DNA from: Xiphydria camelus
Taxonomy: Eukaryota > Arthropoda > Insecta > Hymenoptera > Xiphydriidae
Length of the DNA stretch: 64,000 nt
NCBI GenBank assembly: GCA_963678675.1
Contig: OY783192.1
Location: 28,969,487-29,033,486, forward strand
Direction of reading: 5' to 3'
Part shown: positions 10,134 through 22,800 of the stretch, piece after piece
Numbering within the stretch: position 1 is the stretch's first letter
Layout: every line of letters begins with the position of its first letter
The notes under the pieces: model-generated
What the model saw: the letters and a program-made list of their open reading frames with translations, nothing else
Told to the model about the DNA's origin: nothing
The model's database searches: none
Made by a program: the position numbers and the translations under genes

Positions 10134-13100
10134 ATGTTTTTTCCAATCGGCTGGCCGCGAGTGCTAAATGCCACGGAACCCGAGAAAATACGAGCCGTCG
10201 TCTGTAACAGGGATAAAATACTCTTCGCCGTTCTGACAACTGATGCTTTGGCCATCTGGTATTGCAAGGTACTCGTTTGGATTCTTTATAATTAATCTTA
10301 TCGAATGAAAAACATCGGCCGTTTCTGGTGCACAATTTTTCTTTGGGGGCGTGTCACGTTTCTTTATTCGTGATGAAATAACTTCTCTCGAAAAGTGACG
10401 GTTATTGAGTAGTTCCTCGCTTGCTCCGAATATGTTAGATCTTTTACCGCTCCGTTAACAAGTGTCAAACGCCAATGCGACTTCTCTCATTTATAGCCTT
10501 GCGTGCCAATCGTATTTAACAGACGCACAACCGATTCTTTGGAGAGATACAATGAAAATTTATTGGTACAGTGGCGACCCGATTCCAGCATGTTAGTCAT
10601 CGCAGTGAGTAGAGAGCGTCAAAAGTTAAAATTCCTTTAATGTAGTGGCGCGATATTTATGTTTCATTCGTTTAATTATTCAGACGGTGGATTACTTGTT
10701 GTTCTATCGGTTGACGGATGGTGGATCGGATACACGGGGCTTGTATGAGCAAAAGGACTCGCCGGTCACAAGTTTAAGGCGAGACAGCGCTGAACTCTTT
10801 ATCAAAGAAGTCATACCATCCTTTGTTCTATCTTTTGTGAGTATATGTACAAATGAATCTTTCATTCGACGTTATTATAGTACTATTTAAACGGATAGAT
10901 CCTAGCGACTCGATCGTCTAATCGTACAGGTCAAAGCGGTATGGGTGGACGGAGGAATAAGTTCTTTAGTATGCATTCGCGACGAGCTTATGGTAGCAAC
11001 GAAAACTAGTCATGTGGTGCGATACAAATGGGATGGAACGGCAAATCGCGATTACTCCCTTGACTTGCGCAGAATACCGTTCAGCGTCGACCAGCAGGTT
11101 TCCACAGTCGCCGTTCCAATTACGGAAAATAACATCTATATCTCCGATATTGAATATTCTCCATTGGTCGGCGGATTCGCAATTGTCTTGAATACCGGCA
11201 GAGCTGCGTTTTTGACCGCCCAGTCTTTAAAATTCGATCCGAACGTAAGTCGAGAGGTGAATTTGCCGTGAAACGAAATTGAACTTATACCATGACTCAG
11301 GGAGAAAATAATTGTTTCAGCAAGTTCAGGGGATTTGGGCGCGGGAGCTCGACGACGCGACGTGTGCCGCGGTCAATCATAAGTATCGTCTAATCGCAAT
11401 TGGCCGAGAAAAGTGAGTTTCACGGGCAATTACAAATTTTAGTTCGATTACGAGTCCGCGTCTACTCGATTTTTCCCGCCCTTCTAGTTCCGAGGGTATC
11501 GTTTACTACGTGGACGAGACGACCGGGGGCTTGGAAGTATCGCACACGTTGAGTTTATCTTCCAAAGATTATCCTGGTAGACCTGGACGCGTTAAATGTT
11601 TGAGATGGACCCCCGACAGTTGCGCTATCGCATTAGCTTGGGAGGGCGGTGGACTGGCTATTTGGAGCACTTTCGGTGCATTGTTATTGTGCACCCTCAA
11701 GTGGGATTATGGTCTGAGGGTCGATCTTGCTCGAGATAATCCTTTGGATATTCAGACCATGGTGAGTCGTATCGAAATGTACTTTTCTACTGAATTTTTT
11801 TATACAGTGGAACTCTGCCGCGGTCCTAACATTTCGCTGGTTTTTACTTAGGAATGGTCAGCAGAGGGTTATCAACTGTGGATGCTCAGAAAATCGCCGA
11901 GCCCTCTGTTAAGCGAAGATGACGACGACGAGGTGATCGGTAAAAAGTGTTCTTTAGTCCAGTTAGATTTCGTCAAGAGCCCTCTGACGGTGAACCCTTG
12001 TATGGTGAGTTGAATTCGATGCATGCATCATTTTTACTTTAAACGGGGGGGTCCAGCGATCAGGGAAATCTGGCAAAACTGGAATTTTCAGGGAATGCTG
12101 CAATTTTTCTGGATTTTTTCTCCTAAAGTCTTTGAAATGGCTTTTAGAGAAATCGGGTTGTTCAAAATTGCAAGTCTGTTTTATCGCGTTGCTACATTAC
12201 TATAGTTATGAACGTTTGGAAAGTGTATGTTCTTTATGAACCCTGGTGAGCTATATGCAAAATTGTTCCAATTAACTCATTTCTACCCAGGGCGCACACT
12301 ATATTTCATCGACCTATTGGTCGAGATGCTAAGAGTGCAACATACATTTCCAAATCAGTCTTATTTTACACTTAAAACTATTTTCAATGTATCATAACGA
12401 AGGTCAAAATGCAGGACCTCGGAACTGACGAAAAGGAAATTTTACAGGAGAGACTGAAAACTATGACTGTAATTCTAAAAGTGATTTAAAAATTGTTTTC
12501 GGTGATAAAGTAGCTCAAAGCAGTTACGAGAGGAAACAATTTAAAAAACTATCATAACATTTTGTTTTTTCAAAAATTGAGTTATTTAAGCGGTATTGTA
12601 TTTATTTCATGTTGGTTGCGAGGTTCTGCGTTTTGATCCTCGATAATGAATCAATCATTGAGTTTTAAATCTGAACTCAATGATTGCTCTAGTAGCACAA
12701 AAGAATAACTTTAAACTAGCCAGGGAAAAATACATATATTGGGCCTGGAAATCCTGGAAAAGTTAGGGCACCTCAAATTTTCTGATTCTGTTAGACACCC
12801 TGTTTAAAATTCTTGCCACCTGGTAGTGACTAAAATTGTAAGTGATTTTATTATGCATCAGAGTCAGCACGGTCATTTGTATCTCCAAGGCGAAGATCGT
12901 CTTTATTTAAATCTGGGTGGCGGAGTGTCGATGAGTCCAGCAGGATTTCATCTTGCCACTGAAATACCTTTCGACGCCTCCACACAGGCACTTGCCGGTT
13001 CCAAGCAGTGGCTCGTAGTACCGATTCCTAGCGCTTATAGTGGTTCCAACTGGCCGATAAGAGTAAGGATAATTCTTTTTTTTTCTGGAAACATCGAATT

Positions 13101-16100
13101 TTTTAATCAATGAATGCTAAGAGTTCCTCCGACGGTTTCCGCTAGTACACCGCAATAGACAACGAAGGACTGAGTATAGCAGTCGCCGGCCGAACTGGTT
13201 TGGCGCACTATTCTCTGCCATCGCGGAAATGGAAACTTTTCGGCAATGAAACCCAGGAGCGAGACTTCATCGTAACGGGTGGTTTACTTTGGTACCGAGG
13301 TTACTTGATCGCTGGCAGTTACTCGTTGCTGGAAGACAAGGACGAGATTAGAATTTATCCGAGAGACACGCGCCTCGATAACAACTACGTCAGGAACGTC
13401 AAAATGCCCTCGCAAGTTCTATTGCTCAACACACTGAAGGATCGTCTCCTTACATTTTGCGCCAACGGCCAAATTAGTATTTATGACATGGTTTTGGAAG
13501 GAAAAGAGGGTAAGTGAATGATGATAGAACTGATAGTGTTTCTTTTTTATTTCATTAATGTCTATGTTGATTGATACAATTAAGTTACTCCACTCAAGGA
13601 ACCGGCAGTATCGAGCTGACGCGAACGCAAACCGTTGACATTGGTGGATTGTGCGTGCATCCTGCTTGCGTTGTCAGTGCGACGCTGACTACCATTCGCG
13701 CCGAGACAGCAGGAAGTCACCCACATCCCGAAAGTCTTTTGTTGAATGTGTCGGGTCGCCTGCTCATGGTCCAGCGCGAACATTGTACTGATAATCCAGA
13801 AGTGGTACGCGATATCGGTTCAACTCCCACGCATACAGATACGCGAATCAATCGGGAAGTAATGCGTCGTACATATTTCTCGTAGCTCTTCACATGCAGC
13901 GCACCGACGGTGTTGGCGTCGTGCGTTGAAAACGTGTGGGTTCCGTGGAGATCGAGGAGAGACAAACCTCACTTGACCGAAGCGTTATGGCTATTCTGCG
14001 GGGCGCACGGCATGCGAGTTTGGCTTCCCCTGTTCCCGCGGAATCACCAGGACAAGGCGCACACGTTCATGAGCAAGCGAATTATGCTGCCGTTTCATCT
14101 GCGCATCTATCCAATGGCCATTCTCTTCGAAGACGCCATCCTCCTGGGGGCGGAGAACGACACCGTCCTTTACACTTCCGATACCAACTCTCCGTTCTCG
14201 TTGCCCTTTAGCTTGCTGGAATTGACGGTATGTTTGCGAGATTATCAAGCCCGGCATTTCGTTATTTCTCTGTATTCTTGTCTGTTCAGAGTCAAGTCTA
14301 CTTGCACCAAATATTACGTCAACTGATCCATCGCAATTTGGGCTACCACGCGTGGGAAATAGCACGCTCCTGTTCCGCCCTGCCGTACTTCTCGCATTCC
14401 CTGGAACTCCTGCTCCACGAAGTTCTGGAGGAGGAAGCGACCAGCAAAGAACCAATTCCCGACGCTCAACTGCCATCCGTCGTGGAGTTCATACGGGAAT
14501 TTTCCGGGGTCTGGGCGCGAGCGGTCGTGCAGTGCGCCAGGAAGACCGAGATTGCACTGTGGCCGTACTTATTTTCCGTGGCAGGGCCACCGAAGAAGTT
14601 GCTGCAGGACTGTTTACAGCGGCAACAACTGGACACGGCTGCCAGCTACTTAATCATTTTACAGAATCTCGAGCCGTCGGCCGTCAGCAGACAACACGCC
14701 ACCCTTCTGCTCGACGCCGCTTTGGAGCAGGGAAGGTGGGAGCTCTCCAGGGATCTGGTGCGATTTCTGAGGGCGATCGGTGAGTGGAATTGGATTATAA
14801 ATATCCCTTCGGTCCTTCTGCACGGAACTGGTAAAGAAAATATCGCGCGTCGTCAGATCCCAACGATGTGGAGTCTCCTCGAACGTCTTGGAACGGAACT
14901 TCGAAGTTGGGAGGTCCACCGCAAACTCCGCCGGTTTCTCCGCACGAGGACGATTTGTCGCTTGTCCTCGGGACGATGCAGGTATCGAGGAGTCGAAGCT
15001 ACAGTACAACGGTCACACCGAAAGTCCAGTCGGAGTCTGCGAACAAAGACGCGGCACCGTCGTCTATGTTAGAGAAGACGAGGAACGTCGTCATGAGACG
15101 AAAAAAGTCTGTGCCGACTGCAAAAGTCGAGAAGACCGAGAACAAGTGGGTCTTATTTATTTATGTCTATATTTTTTTCAATTATTAACATTGCCGATAA
15201 CGTGGGCTGACAGTTACTTCGTTAACTAATCAGCGTATAATGTTTGTTTTAAACGTTTTATTTAAAGGGAGGGTTCAGCGGAGGAATTTTTTATCGACGT
15301 TATACTGCAACGACACGCGCGACGCTTGCTCACCGCTCGACGCTTGGCCGACCTTGGACGATTCGCTGCTCAACTGGATTTCCATTTAGTAACTTGGTTG
15401 GCGCGCGAGCGTGACAGAGCCGCGAGGCTAGACGATTATATCGTCGCCCTTAAAGCGGTGCACGAGGACTTCGGCTTTCCTTATCCGATGCTACCGCTTC
15501 CAAACTTGCAAAAGTTTCGGCGTTCGAGTCTCACATCTTTACGCTCGATCCGATCGGTTAATCTGGAAAGTCCAGAAGAGGAAGTTATCGGTGCAAACTT
15601 TGCTATTGACCTTCCCGACAGCGGATATACCAGTTTGCCCAGCGGAAGACCGCCGTACACGAGTCTGGTATCCCCAGTTGCGAGTTTGGAAACTCAGTTT
15701 CCCGCCGTCGAAGCTAAGCTAGCGCCTCACATGCTTCAAGGTATGCATAAGTAAATCAATTTTTGAAGAATATATTCCGAAATCCATCTATGCAGGAGAG
15801 ATACCGGTGTATCTCTCTTAATTTTTCGTTTCCCCAAAGATTTACAGAAATACCGTCAACCTTAAACAATTTGCGTACGTGCTATTCATCCGTTTTCTTT
15901 TTTAGATGCAAGCAGTGTCTTGAGCGACAGCAGCACCGTTTGGCGGGACGACGTCGAATCGATAGCGGGTACTGGCGTCGGAACAGTCTGCTGGGTTTCA
16001 CCGGAGCAAATAGAGTCGACTGAAGTGCATTCCACGTCGGTAGCTGGCCCGATCAGTCGGGCGGAAGTGCAGCTCCGCTATCTATTCCAACTTTTCTTGG

Positions 16101-16692
16101 AAGCCGGCTGCTTAGGGTGGGCTGCAGTTCTAGCCTCAGTTCTACGGGATGCGCCTGCAATCGGAAGAACAGTAAGAGCTGCGCACGCTCCAATGCAGAC
16201 TTTGGATTCGGCACTGAATCTACGAGATGGACTTCTCGCGTTGACCAAGTGGTCTAACTCTGAATGGTGAGTGTGTGTACGCGTTGTATATTCAATTAGT
16301 ACTACGAAAGAAGTACCATAAGGTAAATCGCATGCGATGAAACAATTTTGTATGGATTTCTTTTCAGTCTCGGCTATGGGCCATTCCTATTGAGCGTTCA
16401 GGGACAGCTGTCTTTACTCAATCGGCTCGTCCAGTTGAAACAACAGCAGGAGTTGGAACACATGCCGGAAAGTACTTCCCCGAGTCCTGCTCCATCCTTA
16501 GGAGGTAATACGCGTGGAAATGTATCTCGTTCCAGACATTCTTCCATTAGTCACGCGTCTACGGCCGCAGCTGCTCTCGACGAAGAGCATTCGCATGATT
16601 TGTCATTGCCCGCCGAAGACGTGGGATTCCGGGAGAACTATAATGGTACTGTCGAAGTCACTGCACCACAGTCAGGGTGCAGCATTTCGTAA
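10134..16692 (+). CDS. RIC1: RIC1 (RAB6 guanine nucleotide exchange factor subunit), 1,426 aa, 16 exons
   Basis: RIC1 pairs with RGP1 as the exchange factor that activates RAB6 at the Golgi for retrograde transport. Coding exons are 10134-10268, 10497-10604, 10684-10836, 10930-11244, 11321-11412, 11488-11761, 11852-12004, 12862-13062, 13146-13509, 13599-13804, 13886-14227, 14290-14779, 14857-15145, 15268-15740, 15906-16266 and 16368-16692. They total 4,281 nt with all phases matching. The protein opens [12 protein letters not shown], the conserved RIC1 start. Beta-propeller-like sequence occupies roughly residues 1-700, and the RIC1 domain covers about 770-1,060. Length agrees with animal relatives (about 1,420 aa). 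Intron 7 (12005-12861) is enlarged by a TE. The exon 10 acceptor at 13598 was chosen because the nearer AG at 13584 breaks phase. AATAAA occurs at 17334 and 17396. Confidence 0.95.
12043..12805. mobile_element. TE insertion in RIC1 intron 7
   Basis: The left end (ACGGGGGGGTCCAGCG, from 12043) and the right end (GTTAGACACCCTGTTT) are loosely inverted copies of a GGGTGTCTA-type terminus, with TTTAAA-like sequence outside both ends. CAGGGAAATCTGG near the left and CTGGAAATCCTGG near the right recur inside. The phrasing resembles a dispersed insect repeat that I cannot name. No coding potential is seen. It accounts for nearly all of the extra length of this intron. Confidence 0.45.
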
Positions 16693-19600
16693 TGAGATTG
16701 GGATAAATGGATGCTCACGTTAAAATGTCTATCGACTCGACCATGTATAGTGATCGTATTGCTGACGTTCTATCACCACGCCGGTGTTCTCTTTATCGAC
16801 GATGAAAATCCCCGAGTAGAGTGCTATTAACCCACCGCTGGCGTCCGCCACTTCGTCTGGGTTAGTACCTTCACTGCAGAATTCGAAAATTTAGTAGACT
16901 ATCAATCTCTCATGTCGTGTACATACATTCAATGAAATCCACGTCTTAGGGTTTGGCATTTTTTTGTGGTTAACGATTAGATAATGTTTTATCGAGGAAT
17001 CGGTGGTGCAAAGAGTCTCGTTAATAATTTTTTTATTTTTATTTATTTTTCAATTCCTCTGCGTAGGACGGGAACGACGTGTAAAATATGTATATACTCA
17101 CAAACACTTAATGGTCAGTTAGATGAATTAACAGGTATATCTTTAGCTATCTCGTCGAATTTTTATCTCATAAAAATTCGTATTTATATGACATTATCGG
17201 GATTATTTTAGCAGATCTTTCTCTACGCGTCATTGAATTCCGAGATTTAACGTAATACAAAAGTTATTTTTATACTTGCGATTGGCAATTTATATAATGT
17301 ACAAATTCCAGTGGAAGTGTCCCTCGACTTGAGAATAAAAGACAGGGGATTTCTTCCTAAACAAAATAGAAAGTTGAAACAGTGGTCGGTATATAAATAA
17401 AATTTAGTTGTGCTATATGGTGTAAGGTCATTCACTTAAGCATTCGCTATCATGTCTTAAAATTCGGAATCTTTATTCCTTTCATTACGACAAGAAGAGA
17501 TAAAAGGATATATCAAAATTCAGAATTTTAAGAAATGTGTATAGGAAAAAGACAGGAACTAAGTATAATCAAAAAAAAGTTGCCCATCGTCAATCTAATT
17601 ATTCTTGATTCCTAAGTAATAAAGCCTGCAGTTTGTTCTGTTATCGTAAAGCAGCAATTTGCTGCAACGCGTATAAATTATAAATAGATATAAACATAGG
17701 AACAGAAGAAAAAATATTCTTTTGCAATAATACTGTGGCAATAGTGAATTACTCAAAAAAAATAATACTTTTTCTTATTTATTGTAATGCAATAAAGTCC
17801 GTACTCTATCCGCGCCACTCGTAACATTACATATACTCAATATTGCCTTTATTTGCAATGCATCATTCATGATTTTATCGCTAGTCTTCCAACGTTTTAA
17901 AATTTACGCCAAATGTCATTAGAATTCCAAAGAACTGTAGATGACACACATTTCGAAATTTTTAATTGCGTGAAACAGCAACAGCAATAAGTGAACGAGC
18001 TTTGATGAAAGTGGCGATAATCTATAACTGAGAAAAAGTACGAGTGAACCGAAATGACCCGAGTTTGGTATGTTACTCGAATGTATATACATATGTAACT
18101 CAATCTGCTCAATGATAAATTAAATTATACAGGGTCCTTGATGTGAAAAAAAAATAAAAATCACTACGATTCCGTTCATCGTTATAAAATTAAGTTTCAT
18201 ACACTCGATTAACTGAAGAACATGATATTAGGTTGAAACGATATCAAACGTTGATAATGGATATTAGATATCGATAAATAACATGATTAATTGTAAACCT
18301 TGTATAGTATAGATAAACACGTATAAATATATGTTATATTTTCCCGTATCTCTATTGGTGTCTATTCCGTTTACACTTGTCGTTTGCGATGTTTCTCTGT
18401 TAATTCATTCTGTCTGGTAATATTGCTATAATTGAGGAAAATGCACGATTATAGGAGATATTATTCCTTTCGACGTGTTTTGGAGAAGAGAAAGGGAGAC
18501 TAAAAAGAAAAGTACTCTATCAAAGAATATTTTCTTTATTCATTGTGAACGTGACATGCCTACTGTAGTACGATCAGTCAATAATCAAAGATTATGAAGT
18601 ACTGCTGTATCCTTGTAAGATCATACATACATGTATAGCCGCGATATTTTTTATATTTTGGCACTACCAATAACGGCACGGTTGTGATCTGTAATAGCGC
18701 ATCTGCATACAAATTCTCATATTCATTTCAATCTAGTACAATTGTTCGTTGGCTATAGATATGGGCATACGATATGTATGACGTCTTGTACTTGGAACAA
18801 AAGAAAAGTCAGGACGTCATTCGTACATTTAGAACACTCGCCAGCCAGTATCACTCGACTATCCAGCCGAGTTTCCCCTTAGGTTTAGTTTATATTTACA
18901 CAGCAATCGAAATTTCATCTATAATTATAAAATACGCATTTCGTTTCGATTTTTTCATACTGAACTAAGGGAGATGTTCCCTGAAATGTGGAATATCACA
19001 TAAATGTAAAACTTTCACAAATTTTAACTCTGTACTGGAAGTACCAACAGACACTATCTACCTGTTTAACAAGAGGCTTTGAATAACCGAAAAATAAATT
19101 CCCGTGCGTATACGGAAGAATGAAATATGCTGGCGTTCGCGTATCAATCAAATTTAAGTTTTATTGCCACGATTAAAGATATTGTTACGTCCGCTGGACG
19201 TAGTGTTTCTCACGAATCTCATAGTTAAAGTAAATGGCTTGCAGAATTCGACACACGACATTCGATCCCATGCCGCCGAGAGTCTGTCCATTTTGCTGAC
19301 CAGATCTCTTTTCTGGCTCCGCGCGGATTAAGAAGTTGCGCTCACTTCTTTCCCGGATTCCAAAGAAAGCAGCCGTTTTCTCTTTAGAGCTTCATTTCGG
19401 TATTATAAAAGTTCTTTCGTTATTATAAAGTTGTCCGTCAGTTTGTATATATTTTGAATTTGATTATATCGACTTTCGAGTTGAAGATTATACAATTCCC
19501 CGTGTCTCATTTTTTCCCCTCCTATTTCGTGTTCCTTGGTCTCGAAGTGAGCTTCTACTCTTAGCCGCCTGTCGATCACGTTTCTTTTTTTTCCTTTCTC

Positions 19601-19893
19601 ACTGCCCAAGCGTCGGTCGGATGTAACAATATCTTATTCTTTTTTGTGCGTAAAAATATATAGCATCGCGTTTACATATCTTATAGTACACTGAATAATG
19701 TAAAAAAATATTTAAATAGATACAAAGTAGAACGTAGAAAATATTCAATTCAAAGCCTCGGTTAGAACATCCAAATACATCGACAAATTACCTATATGTA
19801 ACGAATCGGTCGTACGATACTTCGATTCTTCGAAGACTTTTTGAAAAAATTATACAAATTCCTGCACGCGCTCCGCGTTCAATGCATGCAGTG
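16693..19893. other. AT-rich interval between RIC1 and the converging Shisa-like gene
   Basis: The two genes converge here, so this interval should hold both 3' UTRs. AATAAA at 17334-17339 and 17396-17401 could end RIC1 transcripts. Nothing else is convincing: the short open frames (for example 16984-17211 and 18774-18968) are AT-driven, and I see no RNA gene or clear transposon end. Confidence 0.4.
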
Positions 19894-22800
19894 TCAATGC
19901 GCATAATTCGGATTATACGGTGCCTGCTTGGCGTATGCTTCTTGCGTATATTGTGGCGGTGCAGCTGGCATTCCTAGCAAAAGAATTCATTATTGAGATT
20001 TACAGGTAGAAATGAGAGACAAACTTCTGAAAATGCAAGTGACTTGGTAGTCGTGATTGGCTGGAAGGATAGAGCACTTATATTTTCAATAATTTGGATG
20101 CAAATTGAATTTTAATAGTTCACAGTACCTGTCGCGTTTGTTGAGTATGCGTTTTGTGGTGGCTGAGTCTGACCGACGTACGACTGGCAAGCGTAATTCT
20201 CTGTAGGATTTCCAGGTGTTTGAATCACATGAATCACAGTCGGTGAATGCACTTCTGTAACAATTATTTTGTCACTTTCAAGTCTATACAGGCTACAGTG
20301 CTCAGAGCTTTCCGTTTTTCTTTCAAAGTGGCCGCTGAGGAAGTCTCTTCGCATGATATTTCACTAAGGCAGAATTAGGTCTCGAGTACTAATCGTGTAG
20401 TTTTAAAATTATGTTGTTCATTGGAACGTTCTTCGGGGCCTTTACATAGTTGATGGATTTAACATTTGCGTATCGACTATAGAAAAGAAATAAGTAAGAG
20501 GATAGTAAAGAATGAAAGTGATCTTTTGCTCGGATCACTGATAGTATCTCGGTTCGTAATTGTGTAACGTTCTAACCGAATACAGTGTGGCAGAAATTAG
20601 ACCAATCATATTCTTATGACAGTTGACTGATTCGATGTAGGTATATACTGAAATTAGCATCGACAATCGACATCCTCGATGGTAATGTTTAAGGTTATCC
20701 TTCGTTTGGAGAGATAAAATGGAATGAGCTTTCATTTCGAACGTCTGATTGTCTTGGGATATGTGCACGTGGGAATTAGGGATAGAGGAAAGAGGTTCCA
20801 CTCTGTTTTCCTTATCAAGCTTTTATTGTTATATTATCCCTGAAAGTATTACGAATTGTAAATATTTGTCATTACAAATTACGATAAAAAAATTACAGTA
20901 TCAGAGCATCTTACAAGAGTAACATTTTTCAGTCTAAAAGCTAGGTACCTACTATAACGGTACCTTCGAATATAATATAGCATAAAGATTACGAGAAAAT
21001 ACGAAGGAAAAATATAGATGTAGTGCCCTTCTTATTAATATTAATATTTAATACTGTTCGTAGATCGAGAGGGACACATTGGAAAGTGGCATCGCGCATA
21101 AACGTAGAAATTTTGAAACACACAGAAAATGTCTTAAGATATTATAAAACCTAACAACTCGAACAGTTTCGTGTAAAAATAGTGTTACTCAGTTCTTTAA
21201 CCATAAAAAATACCATTGAATATCATTCTCGTATTAAGTCGCGCAAATATATCTGCTATAGATAGTTTTACTACAGATCACGGAAGTTTTACTGTGAAAG
21301 AGGTATTGCTAGGACACGGTCATAACCGTGACGATAAGTCGACCACGACGATTAGAATGCGAGAAGACAAAATATTTGCGAAGCAAGATTGTTCGTGGAA
21401 GGTATCGACATTTGATCTTCGTGTTGATGTTTCACAGCCTGTGTTGATTTTATGCGTGCATATGGCTAAATCTAATGTTTCACACGTAAGCTTCCCGTAA
21501 CAAAACGAAGCAAACGTATTTCTTCAAGAGCGACTAGCTAGAGTAATTTTGTAAATGCCGATCTTATTTATGTTAAAGTTTGTGGCAGTAAAACTTTGAC
21601 CATCCGTCAAATCAATTTGAAACCGTTTAAATTTAGTTTCAATCTTCAGGAACCTTAATATAGCCGCATACCGCATAATTTTTTATATGGAAAAGTTTAA
21701 TCTGGCATATTTGTAGATAATATCATACTGGAGAAATCAGTAAAAGAGGAAAATTAAGATTTTATGATTGAAGTAGGAATTCCTCGCAATCGGAGGTATA
21801 CACGCACCTACTACAAAGAGAATGAAAGCAACGCATAAGCCTCTACTGTCGGTGTGTGTGTGTGTGTGTGTGTGTGTGAATTATAGGTATATTAAAGCGG
21901 CCACATCGCTTAAGAAATTCCCTTTTTGGGCATTATAAACACTTAACGATAGTTATTCTCCCGTAATACTTAGTCTAATAAGTAACAATAATATACGTCG
22001 ATTAAAAGTAGGATAATTAAAGCAAATCACGAATAAAGCTATACTGGAATGTTCTTGTTTCAGCTTAGGGCATTTATAAAAGATTTGGAATGTTGGGAGA
22101 ATTTGAAATATGAATACGCTTCAATTCTCAAGCAGTAATCTAAGAAATACAAACGAAATGATCGTTTTCGGAGCTTTGCATGTGTAAAGCCAAGCGGAGT
22201 TGAGATGAAATAAACTCAAACCATGGGTGGTCCTGGAAATAATTATTTGGTGATATTATTGTTAGCCGAATTAGTCGAGACGATTATAGTTAGGGACAAT
22301 TAGAAAATAGTATATTGACATGTTAGTTTCGTTTAGTAGTTGGCAAAGACTATCTCATTCAGAATGTTGCGGCTAGAAATGACTAGGATTGACTCGAAGC
22401 GGATACATTCGGATATTTTTCATTGGATTTAACTTATGGTGCTCTTGATACATAAGTACGGAAATAAAGAGATGGTAAGAAAACAGATAGAATCGCAAAA
22501 TATCACATCACCATGAGTGTAGCAGAGTATTTTTTATATTATTAGCAATGGGGTCAGGGATAGTTTCAATGTGGTTTGTCAATGGGTATATAGAAATTTC
22601 GAATGAAGGTATTATGATATGGCAATTCAATCCATATCAGAAGTCGATCTCCCCATCGGTCGCGTGCGTAATTCGGCAAGAACGGAAGTGTTAGGTTTAG
22701 TTGCGTAGTACTTTTATAAATATACAAGCATGCGATGCATCTGTATATCTTCGAATAACCGGATTGCATGCTTCTCGATGAAGTTTTTCGCTCGCTGTTT

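Noticed and set aside
13571..13598. Open frame upstream of RIC1 exon 10
   Set aside because: The AG at 13584 would break the phase set by exon 9; the acceptor at 13597-13598 keeps it.
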